Source: Didymella arachidicola (Eukaryota > Ascomycota > Dothideomycetes > Pleosporales > Didymellaceae). From it: a stretch of DNA of 64,000 bases. The position numbers and the translations under genes were made by a program. The notes beneath the pieces are model-generated. The model was not told the DNA's origin. It worked only from the letters and a program-made list of their open reading frames with translations, and made no database searches. Each line of letters begins with the position of its first letter. The stretch's first letter is position 1. The DNA lies in the NCBI GenBank assembly GCA_016630955.3, contig CM049987.1, positions 310,001 to 374,000 on the forward strand, given 5' to 3'. Below are positions 45,211 to 56,602 of the stretch, one piece after another.

Positions 45211-47055
45211 CCAGCAGTACCAATGCTTCGGCCAGCGCAGACTGTTGCCACATAGGCGAATGCCTCCAGCACTAGTATAGCAGTTTCCACAACCCATTCA
45301 AACCTAGACTTCGTCCCCCCAAACTTGGTCCAACGCAACTTATACCATAAGTACAAGTACGTCATTTAGGGTGATCATGTACGATATGACGAGATCTTGC
45401 ATTTGAAGTTTTGACTTTTAGGTTTTATCATCATTCTTTGATGATTATCCACAACAGTAATTTATTGACAGTACGTGAATATAGATTAAGCATCCAATTA
45501 CTCAGTATCACGTTTCATCAGTCTCTAATAATACTCCAAACCCTTGACATACCTTTCAAAAGCTCCTTCCTCAAGCGGCCTCACAAAAACTCCGCGACAT
45601 GAGCTAGCCTGATCGCCGTATTCCGGTTCTCTCGGCACTCATTGTAGCAACCTCTCTTCCAAGTCGCTCGAATCCTTCACCGGCACTCCAGACGCCTGTA
45701 ATCTTGGAAGCGGAGACTTATATACAACGACAAGTCGAGTTGGACAGGAGTACTTAAGCTCACAGAGCCACATCAATGCTTCAAAAACTTCCACGCTATA
45801 CACAACTTCGCTCTTGTGGGTTATCGTCATTTCTATAGCTCGTACGCCTCGGGAGCCCTTCTGTGTTGCGGTCTGTGTTGGACGCGTTTGAGAGAGGGAG
45901 AGTGTGCAAGTGCGGAGAAAGGTCCTAACTGCTTCGTTTGGGTCTCTGCTAAAGAACCCGTCCGCTACGCCGAGACAGCTTTTCAGGGCACTTGAAGGTC
46001 CAATGAGGGCCCATGCTGCGCGTAATCCACAAGATATCGTACAGGTTGGAGTCTTCAGTGCGCTGTCTTGCGTTTGAGTATTTGGCAGGCTTTTTTGTTT
46101 ATAAGGCGGCATATCACTAGGACTTCGATCGCAAATTCAGTGTGTGGTCTGATGAGGGTAACGCGAGAATCGTAGACCTAGGCTTTGGGAGGGACTGGCC
46201 AGGTTCATTTGCCGAGGTGGGCTTGTGGTCTGTCCAGGACGTGCCAAGTTGTCGAAAATTCGATATTCTAATACACGCAGCAACGTAGCTCCTTGGGTAG
46301 ATCGAGAAATCGAAAGAGCTGCCGATATTCAGTGGTTGATGCTATATTGAAGATTGGAGAACGGATTTCGAAATGCGAGGTGATTGTGAATAGTAGAGGC
46401 CTGAACTATGTACAAATATTTGAGAGAGGCCAAATGCCATGACAACCACCTATTGACATACATTACCTAGGTAGCGACTTTTCTCAACAACCCAAATCTC
46501 TGCGATCACATAGATAACGGATTCACTAATCTGGGCTTTTCCGATTTGGCCATGGTGCAGGAAGTGACTGGAGATCGTAACGTGTATACCGCTTTGAGAA
46601 TCATGTCAAACAGCACATAGCTCAAGTAAATTTATTTCCAACGTCCATAATCGTATATGCTAACTAAGTCGAACATCATGAAAATTATTGACAGACATTG
46701 TGACTCGATGTCCGCTCGCTAGTCGTTGAGTAAAGCCAAGTGTTTCCTCGTGACGACCACCACGCGGCCATCACTGCCCAAAACTCATAGAGGTATCAGT
46801 GTTCGAACAACTTTGGCGAAGTCTACCTACGTATGCTCATTGCAACACGCTTTCCTTCTTCCCCCGTCAAACCAAAGAGGGTATACACCAAACCTAGAAC
46901 CACAATCATTACATCTCCAAACCGAGATCGAAACAAACGCCTTTTTCCCAATGCCGCGAAAAGAAAACCCAGCTCTGTGCGCTACCGCTAACCCAGAGAC
47001 AATCTGATGCCCAAATGCAAAAAACTCATAGTGCCGAACGGGGATGACAAGGTGC
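45211..47055. other. Intergenic region between the convergent NLR and RNR-inhibitor genes
   Basis: Both neighbours are transcribed towards this region, so it should hold two 3' untranslated regions. The part 45400-45560 and the part 46250-46700 are AT-rich. One moderately long open frame (45639-46112 -) is listed separately; otherwise nothing is seen. Confidence 0.45.
45639..46112 (-). CDS. Hypothetical 157-residue open frame
   Basis: An uninterrupted frame starting MPPYKQKSLPNTQ. Its C-terminal half (VRAIEMTITHKSEVVYSV, then VEVFEALMWLCELKYSC) has balanced composition and hydrophobic spacing compatible with a folded domain. No signal peptide, membrane helix, known motif or intron is seen, and no family was recognised. 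It could be a small lineage-specific gene or chance. Confidence 0.25.
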   Translation of the reverse strand: MPPYKQKSLPNTQTQDSALKTPTCTISCGLRAAWALIGPSSALKSCLGVADGFFSRDPNEAVRTFLRTCTLSLSQTRPTQTATQKGSRGVRAIEMTITHKSEVVYSVEVFEALMWLCELKYSCPTRLVVVYKSPLPRLQASGVPVKDSSDLEERLLQ

Positions 47056-47982
47056 TCAGACGCCACTCATACCAATCTCGCCGTCCAAGAAATCCGCCTC
47101 TTCGAAATCACTCGCATGTCCTGCAGCCAGGCGTCCCTCGTGCGCCCCCATATTCCCCGCATCCACATCAATCTCCATGCTCATGTCCGTATCGCTGGTC
47201 GTCGGCCTCTGACGTCTCGATCTGGGCTGAGCCAACTGTCGTTGTGGCGGCAGTGTCGGTGGTGGGGACTCTGAGAGTGGGCTGACAGGTACGTCTTCCT
47301 CGCCGTGCGGCGAATTGGGTATCGAGAACAGGAAGTTGTTCGAGGGGATATGTAGTCTGTCGTCGTCCTCGCTCCACCCTCGTTTCCCGCGCAAGCGCTG
47401 GATATCGGTGCCGTAGCCGCTGTCTTGGCTCGAGAAGGGCTGGCTAAATGTTTGTGGTGCGTGGAAGGCGTTTGTGGTGTTGGTGAAGAGTGCGCTAGTG
47501 GTGGGCTGCTCGGCGTACCCGCCAATCTTGTTCAGGCCGCAGAAGGGTAGTAGCTCTCGCTGGTGTTGCAGAGTGGAGGCCAGTGAGTCGTGTGGGACTT
47601 CAAGTGTGGGGTGGATATCGCGGAATGCGGAGTGCGACTTGCGCAGCGGTGTTTGTGTTGGCATTGGTGTAACTTGGAGAGAGGGCAGGGTTTTGGGTGT
47701 TTTGTAGCCCTCTGGCACAGATTTGCGGACGCGCATGCCGACGCTGAGCAGACTGGATTGTACGTGGTCAGGAACAGTAGGTGCGAGGGTTGCGTGTGCG
47801 GGTTTGGCCTGGGGAATAGTGCGGAGTCGCGGGCCACCTCGGTGATAGTCGTCGTCGAGATAGTCGTGGTCCTGGGCAGCGTGGAAGTAGCTCGTAATGG
47901 CGGGCTGGAACTGGCGCTTTGAGCGGTGCTGCGGTGCGACAGTGGGAGGAGACATGTTGGCGGCGAGGGGTGCGGTAGTCAT
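47056..47982 (-). CDS. Ribonucleotide reductase inhibitor of the Dif1/Spd1 type
   Basis: A single-exon frame of 308 residues from the methionine at 47982 (a second lies at residue 10). Near the N-terminus, residues 26-33 read QPAITSYF, a PCNA-interacting (PIP) box preceded by basic SKR. Residues 81-95, VGMRVRKSVPEGYKT, and the later PFCGLNKIGGYAEQP resemble the conserved blocks I associate with fungal Spd1/Dif1/Hug1-type proteins (Pfam RNR_inhib). These small disordered proteins hold down ribonucleotide reductase by binding it or controlling where its small subunit sits, and are destroyed in S phase or after DNA damage. The rest is Pro/Ser-rich and disordered with an acidic end. The frame stays open upstream to 48465, but that extension is Arg/Pro/Ser-rich and unlike the family, so I treat it as leader. 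Confidence 0.62.
   Translation of the reverse strand: MTTAPLAANMSPPTVAPQHRSKRQFQPAITSYFHAAQDHDYLDDDYHRGGPRLRTIPQAKPAHATLAPTVPDHVQSSLLSVGMRVRKSVPEGYKTPKTLPSLQVTPMPTQTPLRKSHSAFRDIHPTLEVPHDSLASTLQHQRELLPFCGLNKIGGYAEQPTTSALFTNTTNAFHAPQTFSQPFSSQDSGYGTDIQRLRGKRGWSEDDDRLHIPSNNFLFSIPNSPHGEEDVPVSPLSESPPPTLPPQRQLAQPRSRRQRPTTSDTDMSMEIDVDAGNMGAHEGRLAAGHASDFEEADFLDGEIGMSGV
47884..47907 (-). other. PIP box coding segment
   Basis: Eight codons read Q-P-A-I-T-S-Y-F, an exact fit to Q-x-x-I/L/M-x-x-F/Y-F/Y. In Spd1 of fission yeast a PIP-type degron couples destruction by CRL4-Cdt2 to PCNA. Here the fifth and sixth residues are TS rather than the TD of an ideal PIP degron. Confidence 0.6.
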
Positions 47983-49845
47983 GCTAATGCTAATGCTGCA
48001 GGCGAATATGCAGTATGCACGCTGAGGCTCTGGGCACGTCCACGGGTGGGGAGTTGCACGCACGCACTGACCGGACGGGCGTCGTGCTGCCGGGAGCCGT
48101 CGAATCAAATGGGGCCGTCTATGCGCAGCGAGGATCCTCCGCCGCGGCAGATTGGACTGAGGGGTGGGCGGGTGCAAGGTGACACGCCGACGCCGTGCTG
48201 GGGACAAGATGGGATGGAAGTCGCAAGAGATGGAAATGAAGGCGGGGAGGAGCAGGCTGAGCTGGAGCTGATTGCGCGCGATTGCTTCGGGTGACGGTGA
48301 CGGCAATAATGCGCAAAAAGAGGAGGCTGCTGATCTCGTCGATCGCTCGCGAGACACACGCGAACCGGCTTCGACGCGTCTTCTAGCTTCTTTTCTCATC
48401 AGCCACCAGATCTGTGACTTCTGTGAGGTGTCGTTGCGTACACGATTCGTGTCACCGATACTCACGACACGTGGGACTTATACCGAGCTGCTGCGCTTGC
48501 TGTCTCGCATGCCTTCTAGAAGTCTCAACCGCTGTCGATGTTTCCCCCACGGCAATGCCCGCGCCAAACAATCGCCGATTAGCACCACATACGCTGGACG
48601 AAGGTTGTGTTTCAACCTTCTGTCTCAGACAATCAATCACCCACAGCTCGTATATCCAGCGCGACTCAGTGGTTGACTATCGTCATAGCTGTCGCAAATC
48701 TTATACATGTACCCGTTGCTGGCCTTTGCTCGAATGGCGTGTGGGTATCCTTGAGCCGATTGCCCGGACAATGCTCCGCCATGACAGTGAACATGTGTCT
48801 CGTGCAGTCTGCGAGAGTCACTGCATGCGCCCTGGAGTCACTGCGCTGGCCATGGGTTACAGAGTAAGGCTGAACCTTGAGGTCTCGCAGTGCATATTGA
48901 CCTTCTTCACGCTAAGACCGTACTATGAATCCGATTCATGACTGACGTATAAGTGCGACTCAGCCTCACACGATGCATCACGACCGTGCCTGCGGGAGAG
49001 AACGTGTCGTACGTAAGCTTGGACTCCCCTTCGATCTCAACGTTCCTATCACGATCGACGCCAGGCGACAAGGCCAGAAATAGACATGGCATTCTGGGAA
49101 GGCTACCACGAGTTGACGCAGTAAGCGCACTAGTATGCGCACTTGCCACTGGGAGGTAAATGAGTGGGAAAGTGCGAGTCGATCCTGCCGCAGACATTAA
49201 AGGCGCGCTGCACTGTAATCAGACTTCGAAGATTGCCTTCCACGTATCGACGATCGTCCTTGCTAGTAGCCTACCTTGCTGGGACTTAGCTCTCTGGATG
49301 CGCCGGGCGGGCATTTTTGCGAGGTTTACTATGTTGTTCGTCGAGTTGATCTTTGTGTCGTTTACGGTGGCACTGTCTGCAGCTGGTGAATGTGGATGCT
49401 ATCCGCGATTAGTTGTTTTGTGGATCTCAAATGTGAGAATGGTATGTCTTACCATCCTTAAAGGATGTAGCTGCGCCTGATTGTGAAATCCTTCAATTGG
49501 CCTCCTGATGTGTGATCGTCCATGTTATTTTGCTTCTCTTGCGCAGTGAGCGTCTCGGACGAGTCGATTCAACTACATGGAGTCGTACGCTTGCGGCATC
49601 ATTGATGGTGAAGTAAAACCTACGAAGAGAGGAATCGCGTCGGGTATCGCTTTGAGCTGACGGAATGCCTGAGGTACAGGTAGTTTGAGCGGCGAAAATT
49701 TTGAATCCCTTGCAAGCCAGAGCAGTGAGAGAGGGAGCACGATGAGGCTAAGAGTATTGATGTATTGCATATCAAGGTAAGTATGTCACGAGCAGATCCC
49801 AGATTCCGCATTCAAGGTGCCAACGCATAACAAAACGGCGAGCCC
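47983..49845. other. Intergenic region left of the secreted charged protein
   Basis: The first 480 bases are the leader and promoter of the RNR-inhibitor gene. The rest is non-coding as far as I can see; open frames such as 49160-49480 + have no family resemblance. The right end should hold the 3' untranslated region of the charged protein. Confidence 0.4.
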
Positions 49846-51307
49846 CTACTGCTCCTTAGCTTTCTCAGCCTCAAGTTTGGCCTTCTCAGCCTCTTGCTTC
49901 ACCTTCGCCTCTTCGACCCTTTGCTGCTCTGTCTTAGCTTTCTCCTCATCAGCCTTGCGTTGCTCATGCTTCGCTCTCTGCTCAGCCTCAACTTCAGCCT
50001 TATCTTCTTGCTTCTTCTTGTCAGCCTCAGCCTTAATCCTTTCCTCCTCCAGCTTCTTCTTCTCTGCCTCTGCTTTAGCTTTCTCTTCTTCCTGCTTCTC
50101 GTTCTCAGCTTCGGCTTTCAGTTTCTCGTCTTCCTGCTTTTGCTTCTCTTCAGTTTCTTTCTTTTCTTGCTCCCTCTGTTGCTCCTCAGCTCGCTGTTTC
50201 TCGGCATTCTGGCGATCCTCCTCAGCTTGCTGCTGGTCCTTCTCGTTCTGGTTCTGTTTCTGCTGCCTCTGGCGCTCGCGCTCGCGTTCGCGGCCGTCAT
50301 CGTCTCGATCATTGTCATTGTTCTTGTTGTTGTCTCGCCCGTCGTCCTTCTCAATCACGATTTTGATCTCAACGGCGACCTTGACGTTCTCCTCGTCGTC
50401 GTTTCTGCGGTTCTCGTCCTTACATCGGTCGTCGAGCGCAGCTTCCAGGGCCTCACGCATTAGTGCTGCCGGATCTTCGATGATCATCGAGTAAGTAGGT
50501 CGAGCGTTGTACAGTACGGCTTCCGCGGTTTTGGTAGCGGCTATTTCGGTGGCTTTGGTAGCGTTTGCCCCATCAGTGGCCTCAGCGCCGATAGACTCGG
50601 AGGCAGTCAAGGTTCGAGAATCAAAGACTATCCTTCAGTCAGCAGATGTGCACCATGGGGGTTCAGAATGCTTACTCATGACAGTCTGCGTCTCTTTCTT
50701 GCCTCTGTTCGCTACGATAGCCTCCTGCTTGAAGAGGTCGGCCTCAATTTCCCTCTTCCCTCCATTGTCGTTCTCATCAAGGATTTTAACCTTGACTTCT
50801 GTCACGACGACAATCACAGTACTCTTCTCCTGCTCGCGTTGTGCCATTGCAGCTGCACGTAAGACGTTATACAGCTCCTTTTGAGCAGCGTTGGCTTGCT
50901 GGTCGCGGATCAGCGCCTGGTTGACTTGCAAGAGCATGAGCTGTTGAGCGGCTGCGGTCCCATCCTTCTCGCGAGCGGCATCGTTGTCCCTGTCTCTGTC
51001 ATCTCGATCGTCGACATCGATAAAGATGAGGTTGTCAGCCTTGACCTGAGTGACTTCATCTAGGCCCTTGGATTCGAGAGCAGCAAAGGCAGCGATCATG
51101 CCGGTACTTTGGCTGGCACAAACGTCAACCTTCGGCGTACCTTGACGAGCGACAAGGCTCCTGAGGGCATCAGGGTTAGCGATGGGATTAGTTACTGTGC
51201 ATTTGTCAGCGACAATCAAAGCAGGCGCTTGCTCAGTTGTTGTATTGGGCGAATATACCCGCGAGACCAGCTGCGAGCAAGACGGTAGTGAGGAACCTAG
51301 CAGACAT
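49846..51307 (-). CDS. Secreted, highly charged coiled-coil protein
   Basis: Three exons, 51307-51259, 51194-50676 and 50627-49846, with introns of 64 and 48 bp, give 449 residues. Exon 1 encodes a clear signal peptide (MSARFLTTVLLAAGLA). Exon 2 contains KVDVCASQSTGMIAAFAAL, then a DDRDDRDRDND stretch and Gln/Ala-rich helix. Exon 3 begins IFDSRTLTASESIGAE, contains YSMIIEDPAALMREALEAAL, and after an acidic/Asn-rich spacer runs for about 150 residues almost solely in K, E, Q, A and D (repeating KAEAEKKKLEEERIKAEAD), ending ...EKAKEQ. That tail should form a very long coiled coil or single alpha helix. The frame continues through both joins. I recognise no family. The opposite strand shows Leu/Ser-rich frames that are only the complement of this composition. 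Confidence 0.7.
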
Positions 51308-52305
51308 TCTGTTTACGCCGAAGAGTGCTCCGAGGGTATCAATCGAAGTTCAAAGAGTGGGGATTTGGTTGACGTCCCAGACGTCTGTAAGGAAGAGAAT
51401 GTAGCTGAAAGAGTGACTTTTGAAATGGTAAGGAAAGAAAGAAAGCTGCTGTAGGGTGATAGTTCCATCGTAGCTGCTCCAGTGCCTTATCTGCATACGA
51501 CAATTCTTAACAATGTGACATAAGCATTTAAATCATCGGACCTACTGGTCAACGTGAACTGTCATCAGCCGTACGACCTGGCGCAAAAGAAGTGTACACA
51601 ACTGCCTGAGGCTCACGGCTGTTGACCATCCGGCCGTTCGCCAAGATGATATGCCATGGCGCCTGAGATTACAGGATGCGTGACGAAGAGTTGCCAGTAC
51701 GCTGCATCATGTAGTCGCCAAGAGATTGGCATGGGTGGCTGATCATATTGCTGTTCGTGGGTGCCTGCGAGACGGTGCTGAAACTCAACAGCAACCGCAT
51801 GCGACCGGATAGCTGAGATCCTACTTGGCGCAGCGCATACACGTAGATTTTCTGAAATAAAGACGCTTGACCCGTGTACGCTACGTAGGTGCTAAGCTGA
51901 TGGCGAAGCAAGCTGCACAAGGTGATGGGCGCATGTAGTGGGGTAGGTCCACGAATGTGCGGTGCATCTTCGACGCAATGTCGTGCGCGGAAGGGAACGG
52001 GCGCGCAAGGCTGCGTCAATATGGCCAGTTTGCAAAGGACGTAGCAGAAGAAACGATGTATGCTTGTGGGAATTTTGTGTTGTCGTGGTTGTGTCTGTAG
52101 ACTTGCGCGTCATTGTGCCTACGTCAAAATGGACGAGCGTGCGCTCGCGGAGTGGGGCAGCTGCCAAAATATTAGAAGTTCACCACAGCTCCCAGCTGTA
52201 TGCACTTGTCTGACAGACAGTCCGGCTTCGTTACAATCGAAAGTACCGCTGTTGCTTGTCTGACGTTGTGCGGGCACCCTCGCTCAGCTCGAAGTTGCCG
52301 GCGTC
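51308..52305. other. Divergent intergenic region, charged protein and Dml1
   Basis: About 1 kb between two divergent genes, so both promoters are expected. No gene or named element is evident. Confidence 0.5.
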
Positions 52306-54281
52306 ATGCACGAAATCGTCACTCTCCAGTTCGGCACGCAAAGCAACTATCTCGGCACGCATTTTTGGAACACGCAGGTAAGCACTTACCATTATTTACT
52401 CGAGCAGTTTCCATTTAGACCTATTCCCATTCGTTAGGCCCCTCTTTAGTCGGTTGTGATGCATGTCAGTGGGGAGGCCGCGTACCTACTGTACTGCGCT
52501 CCGTCATCGAGCTATACAAGGCCGCCTCGTCCTAATACTTGATGCACATGAACCCCGCTCACGGACTCTACAATATCCCAGGGCAACCTCGAGCTGATGA
52601 ACGGTAGGAATCATACTTCACCTATCCACCCGAGCCCGAGTCAGCTGTTAATCATGACATTCACTTTCGTGCTGGCATTGCCCCGGATGGGTCCGACACC
52701 TTCACTCCTAGAGCACTCATCTATGATCTCAAAGGCGCATTTGGAAGCATGCGAAAGATCAATGCGCTGTATGAGGCCGAAGACGATAGAAGCATATTAG
52801 ACCAGACAGGAGTATGGCCGTCAAAACCTATCGTACAGAAAGCAGCTCCAATTCCACAGTCCGCCTACCAACAACACCTCGATGCCGGTCTTGAGCCGCC
52901 GCAGCTAAGCACCTCCACCGTCGAATACTGGTCAGACTATAGTCGAGTCTACTACCACCCCAAATCTATTGTCCAACTCTCCGAGTTTGATGTCAACGAC
53001 AAGTTGATGCCATTCGAGAGCTGGGATGTCGGCATGGACCTCTTTGAGAAGCTGGAAAGGGAGGTGGATCTGGTGGATCGAGACTTGCGGCCTTTCGTTG
53101 AGGAGTGTGACGGCTTGCAAGGCCTTCAGATCATGACCGGCGTTGATGATGCCTGGGGTGGCTGGGCCTCAGGGTGGATCGAGCGGCTGAGAGATGAATA
53201 TGGAAAACTCAGCATCTGGACCTGGGGCTTAGGTGACCAAGGAGGAAATACTGCAGTGCCAAGGGTATTGTCCACTCTCCCCCAAAACGACATACAGCTC
53301 TGACGATGTGTAGGACAGGCGTCTGCAACAGATCATCAACTCATCGAGGTCCCTCCAACCGCTTGCCGAACAATCATCTGTGTACATACCAATATCCAAC
53401 CGGCCAGCTAAGGTTCCGGACTACCTTTCCCTTGACCCAACATCCGCATGGCACGTCAGCGCTCTTCAGGCTATTGGTGTAGAAAGCATGACGCTCTCAT
53501 CACGGTTAAGAGCATCAAACGGCAGAGACGGTACCTTACAAGCCATCGAAGATACTATCAACAGTACAGGAAAGCGAAGGATAGCCAAATTCGAGATGAG
53601 TGTCGCCGATCCGGATGTCCTCTCTGAGAAGACGGCGGAAGAGATGGCGAGAGCCGAGAAAGTTGGCTCTGCAGATTCACGACGTACGAGCGAGACCGAA
53701 GTGCACCTGGGTAGCTTCGACTTCGATACCTTCACCCGAGACTACCGGGTGGCGTCTCACAAAGGCGGCAGGAGAGAGCATATCTTCGCGAGAGCGGAAG
53801 CGTGCCGAGGAGCTTGGAACTTGTCAGACGACGCAGGCCACAATCCTAGAGATCGCTTTGGTGATGGGCCAGGACTACAAAGGTACGTGTCGAACGTCAT
53901 ATCGATCGGCTATTCGCGTTTCCATGAGCCAAGGCACTCTATCGTTGTGATATGCTATCCGGCGCATACCGCAAGCTTGCGAATCATATACGGGAGCCAC
54001 TAACGAGTTCCAGATACACCGCGTCCTTGCTCTTTCCGGCTTTGGATAGCTTCCCTTCTATTTTTGACGTGGGATCCGGCCACACGGAAAAATTTGCGGT
54101 ACATGCAGGCCTCACCACGAGCACCGCTGTTGCTGAGCAGGTCAGAGCGATCGAGCAAATCGTGAAGCGGCTGGTAGCAGTTCACGAGCGGGAGGCACTG
54201 TGCAACGGCCTGCAAGTGCTTGCTGAAGAATACGATGAAGGATGGGATGGCGACTTCACCGACAGCGATGACGATGATTGA
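52306..54281 (+). CDS. DML1: Dml1/Misato tubulin-like mitochondrial inheritance protein
   Basis: Four exons, 52306-52377, 52608-53264, 53314-53882 and 54014-54281, give 521 residues. Exon 1 supplies MHEIVTLQFGTQSNYLGTHF, the tubulin-like N-terminus, and joins to ESYFTYPPEPESAVNHDIHF and FTPRALIYDLKGAFG, all strongly conserved in Misato proteins. Later landmarks are VEYWSDYSRVYYHPKSIVQL, MTGVDDAWGGWASGWIERLR, HIFARAEACRG and SLLFPALDSFPSIF, and the acidic end DSDDDD. In yeast Dml1 is essential and affects mitochondrial DNA partitioning and shape; the protein combines tubulin and myosin-like segments. The introns are 230, 49 and 131 bp, so the first and third are long for this genome, but the joins are all in phase and restore conserved text. 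Confidence 0.92.
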
Positions 54282-56602
54282 GCAGCCTCAGGGCGTTGTT
54301 CGCACTCTGTCTCAAGCTTCGTTAGGAATTCATGCGGCCTGCGCTGTCTGGCAACGCTCTTATCTCTCTTGTTGATCTCGCGCTGTCAACAACACGAGGT
54401 GGCTTACCCGTTGTCGGCCAATCTTCCCCAAGCACTAACCGTGAACACAACACAACCTGGCAGTCGCATGCACGGTGTCACGCTATCGATAGCAGGCGAG
54501 CACCGAAACGGCGCTCCAATATTTCGCACACTGCATTGCATCATGACGCAGTGATGCAAGTGAGTCTCTCACGGGGAAGCTTCTAGGCAGACTCGCCTTG
54601 CGCGCCAAATTGTCTGGGAGACAGAATGCGACGAGCAAAGCGCAGAACCATCATCCAGAGGTTCACCCAATCACTGGCTAGGGGACCGAAGTCCAGACTG
54701 TGCGAATACGCAGTACATGCATATTCTGTTATGGCACCAGAACGTCACAATGCGCGACCACAACCCATTTCCTAATTGCTGTTGAGATGATCAGTAAAAG
54801 AGGCTCGCGATGACGACCTTGAGAACTTGAGCTCTCCACGAAACATTTAACAAATTTCACCCCACAAGACCTGCGGGGCGGCATCGTCCACTGCCATGTG
54901 TTGTGTTCACGGCATATCGTTCTCTCGAAGTTCCCGAGACAAGGTCCAGTCTGCTGTATGATTGTGGGGCCTTGAGGAAAAGCCATGGCGGCCGAGTAAG
55001 CAAGCGCGATTTTTGATTTCGCGTCTTACAGCAGCACGCTTGCCCTACGCTGGAGATGACGCGATAAAAATGAGATCAACTGGTCTAAGTGAACGGCGCC
55101 GGAAGCTTCTGCAGGTCCTCTGCAGGAACACCAGGTCCCAACGTACCGACGCGCGTTTAAATTTTACACTGCCAGAACATCAGCATGCTCTACAGGCAGC
55201 TTTCTCGATGTCTTGCTTGATGGCATAGCAGGCAATATTGCGACAGGCGGGGTAAGAGATGCAGGTGCGTTTGGGAAGAGGGTGCCCAACCTCTCGCCAG
55301 GGGACCCGGCCACCGTGCTGCATGGCGCAGAACCTCCCGAACATTCGATATTGATGCTTGCCAGCGATCGGCTAGGTCGACCAAGGGCTTGCACCGCAGA
55401 CAACGGCTTTCCGCCATGCATCCAGGCGGCGCTGCTGCCCCGCCATCGCGATAGCAACCAGTCCGCGCATGCGCGCCTGCTCTAGAGCGCAAAACTTTCT
55501 CCCAGCAACAGTCCAACCTGACCGGGAGGCTTTTCTTGATGTACCTGGCGACAGACACCCTCGAGTGATACACGCAAGCACGCACACTAACTTCAAGATC
55601 AGGCTGCTATCGATAGCCTCCGGCAGCGTTCGGTACCTCATGGACCATTGAGCGCTCATAGCGCGGTAAAACTTACTCACCGGATCGGCCTCAACGCTGG
55701 GGGTGCTGCTATTGATAGACACCAAGCTTTCCTGAGGCTGGTAACAGCAACGGCACGCTACACCTCGCCTAGACGGCTGATCATGACTTATGGCTGCATT
55801 ACATCATAGCTCGGCTCTACCAAAGTTCTGATGCGGGCACTTGCGATAGGGCTTCCCAACCAGTTTAGGAGAGGGTAAACGACAACCGTACCCACACAAA
55901 TCAATATGACGACCATGGCGCGAGATTCCCTGGTGAAGTCGATTACGAGGGGATGGTTGTGTTTCATGGCGCACAGGAGAGCATGCGCGTAATTTATGTG
56001 TCCGGCCAATTCTGCAGTATGGTCAGCATCGAAGGCAGGTTCGTGGTCGAACGAAAGCTTACATCTCACGACATCCCAGCAACACGCCGGCAACCCCTGA
56101 CTCTGCAATGCATGCCGATACCTGCCCGCTTGATGATTGGACTGATCAGAAGTTGGTTTTACGAGTTGCTAGGGCGATTGACCTATCGTATCTCGAGCTT
56201 GGCTCCATTGTGCTTGCCTTTCCGAGCGACTAATGCTCTCACCCATACCACGAGACCCACTCTTACGAGAACTTGCCATCGGTGGAGACAGGCGCAGGTC
56301 ACGGCCAGTATCACCAGCCCGATGGCTATCAAGGAACGGCGTCGGTTCCAATTCCACCGCCCAGCCTAGCGTCTGCAACCTTAGCCGTCGTTTGTGCCAG
56401 ATGGCTGGGTGATGGTTTGGTGGCTCTCTGCAAAGACGCATATTAAGATCGCCTGCCCCTCTTGACTCACGCTTCTTCACCAGCCGTACAATAAAGGTCC
56501 GTCCAACAACTGCTGCAACTCGCTCGCTACGGTTGCAAACTTACTATCGTTCACACGTGCCTCACTCGTTCGAGCACTTGATCAATTGTCACTGGAGACA
56601 GG
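54282..56602. other. Intergenic region with an unresolved minus-strand signal
   Basis: No gene could be built. On the minus strand, about 56360-55788, two hydrophobic segments (RRSLIAIGLVILAVTCACLH and RAMVVILICVGTVVVYPLL) lie on either side of a good-looking 50-bp intron, but the frames do not join without a stop. The right end contains the promoter of the wall-protein gene. Confidence 0.35.

Noticed and set aside
48000..48465. Upstream in-frame extension of the RNR-inhibitor gene
   Set aside because: The 160 extra residues are Arg/Pro/Ser-rich without resemblance to the family, whose conserved part starts shortly after the methionine at 47982.
49894..50463. Leu/Ser-rich plus-strand frames opposite the charged secreted protein
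   Set aside because: Antisense of GAG/AAG/GAA codons gives CTC/CTT/TTC, so the apparent membrane-like protein is a composition artefact.
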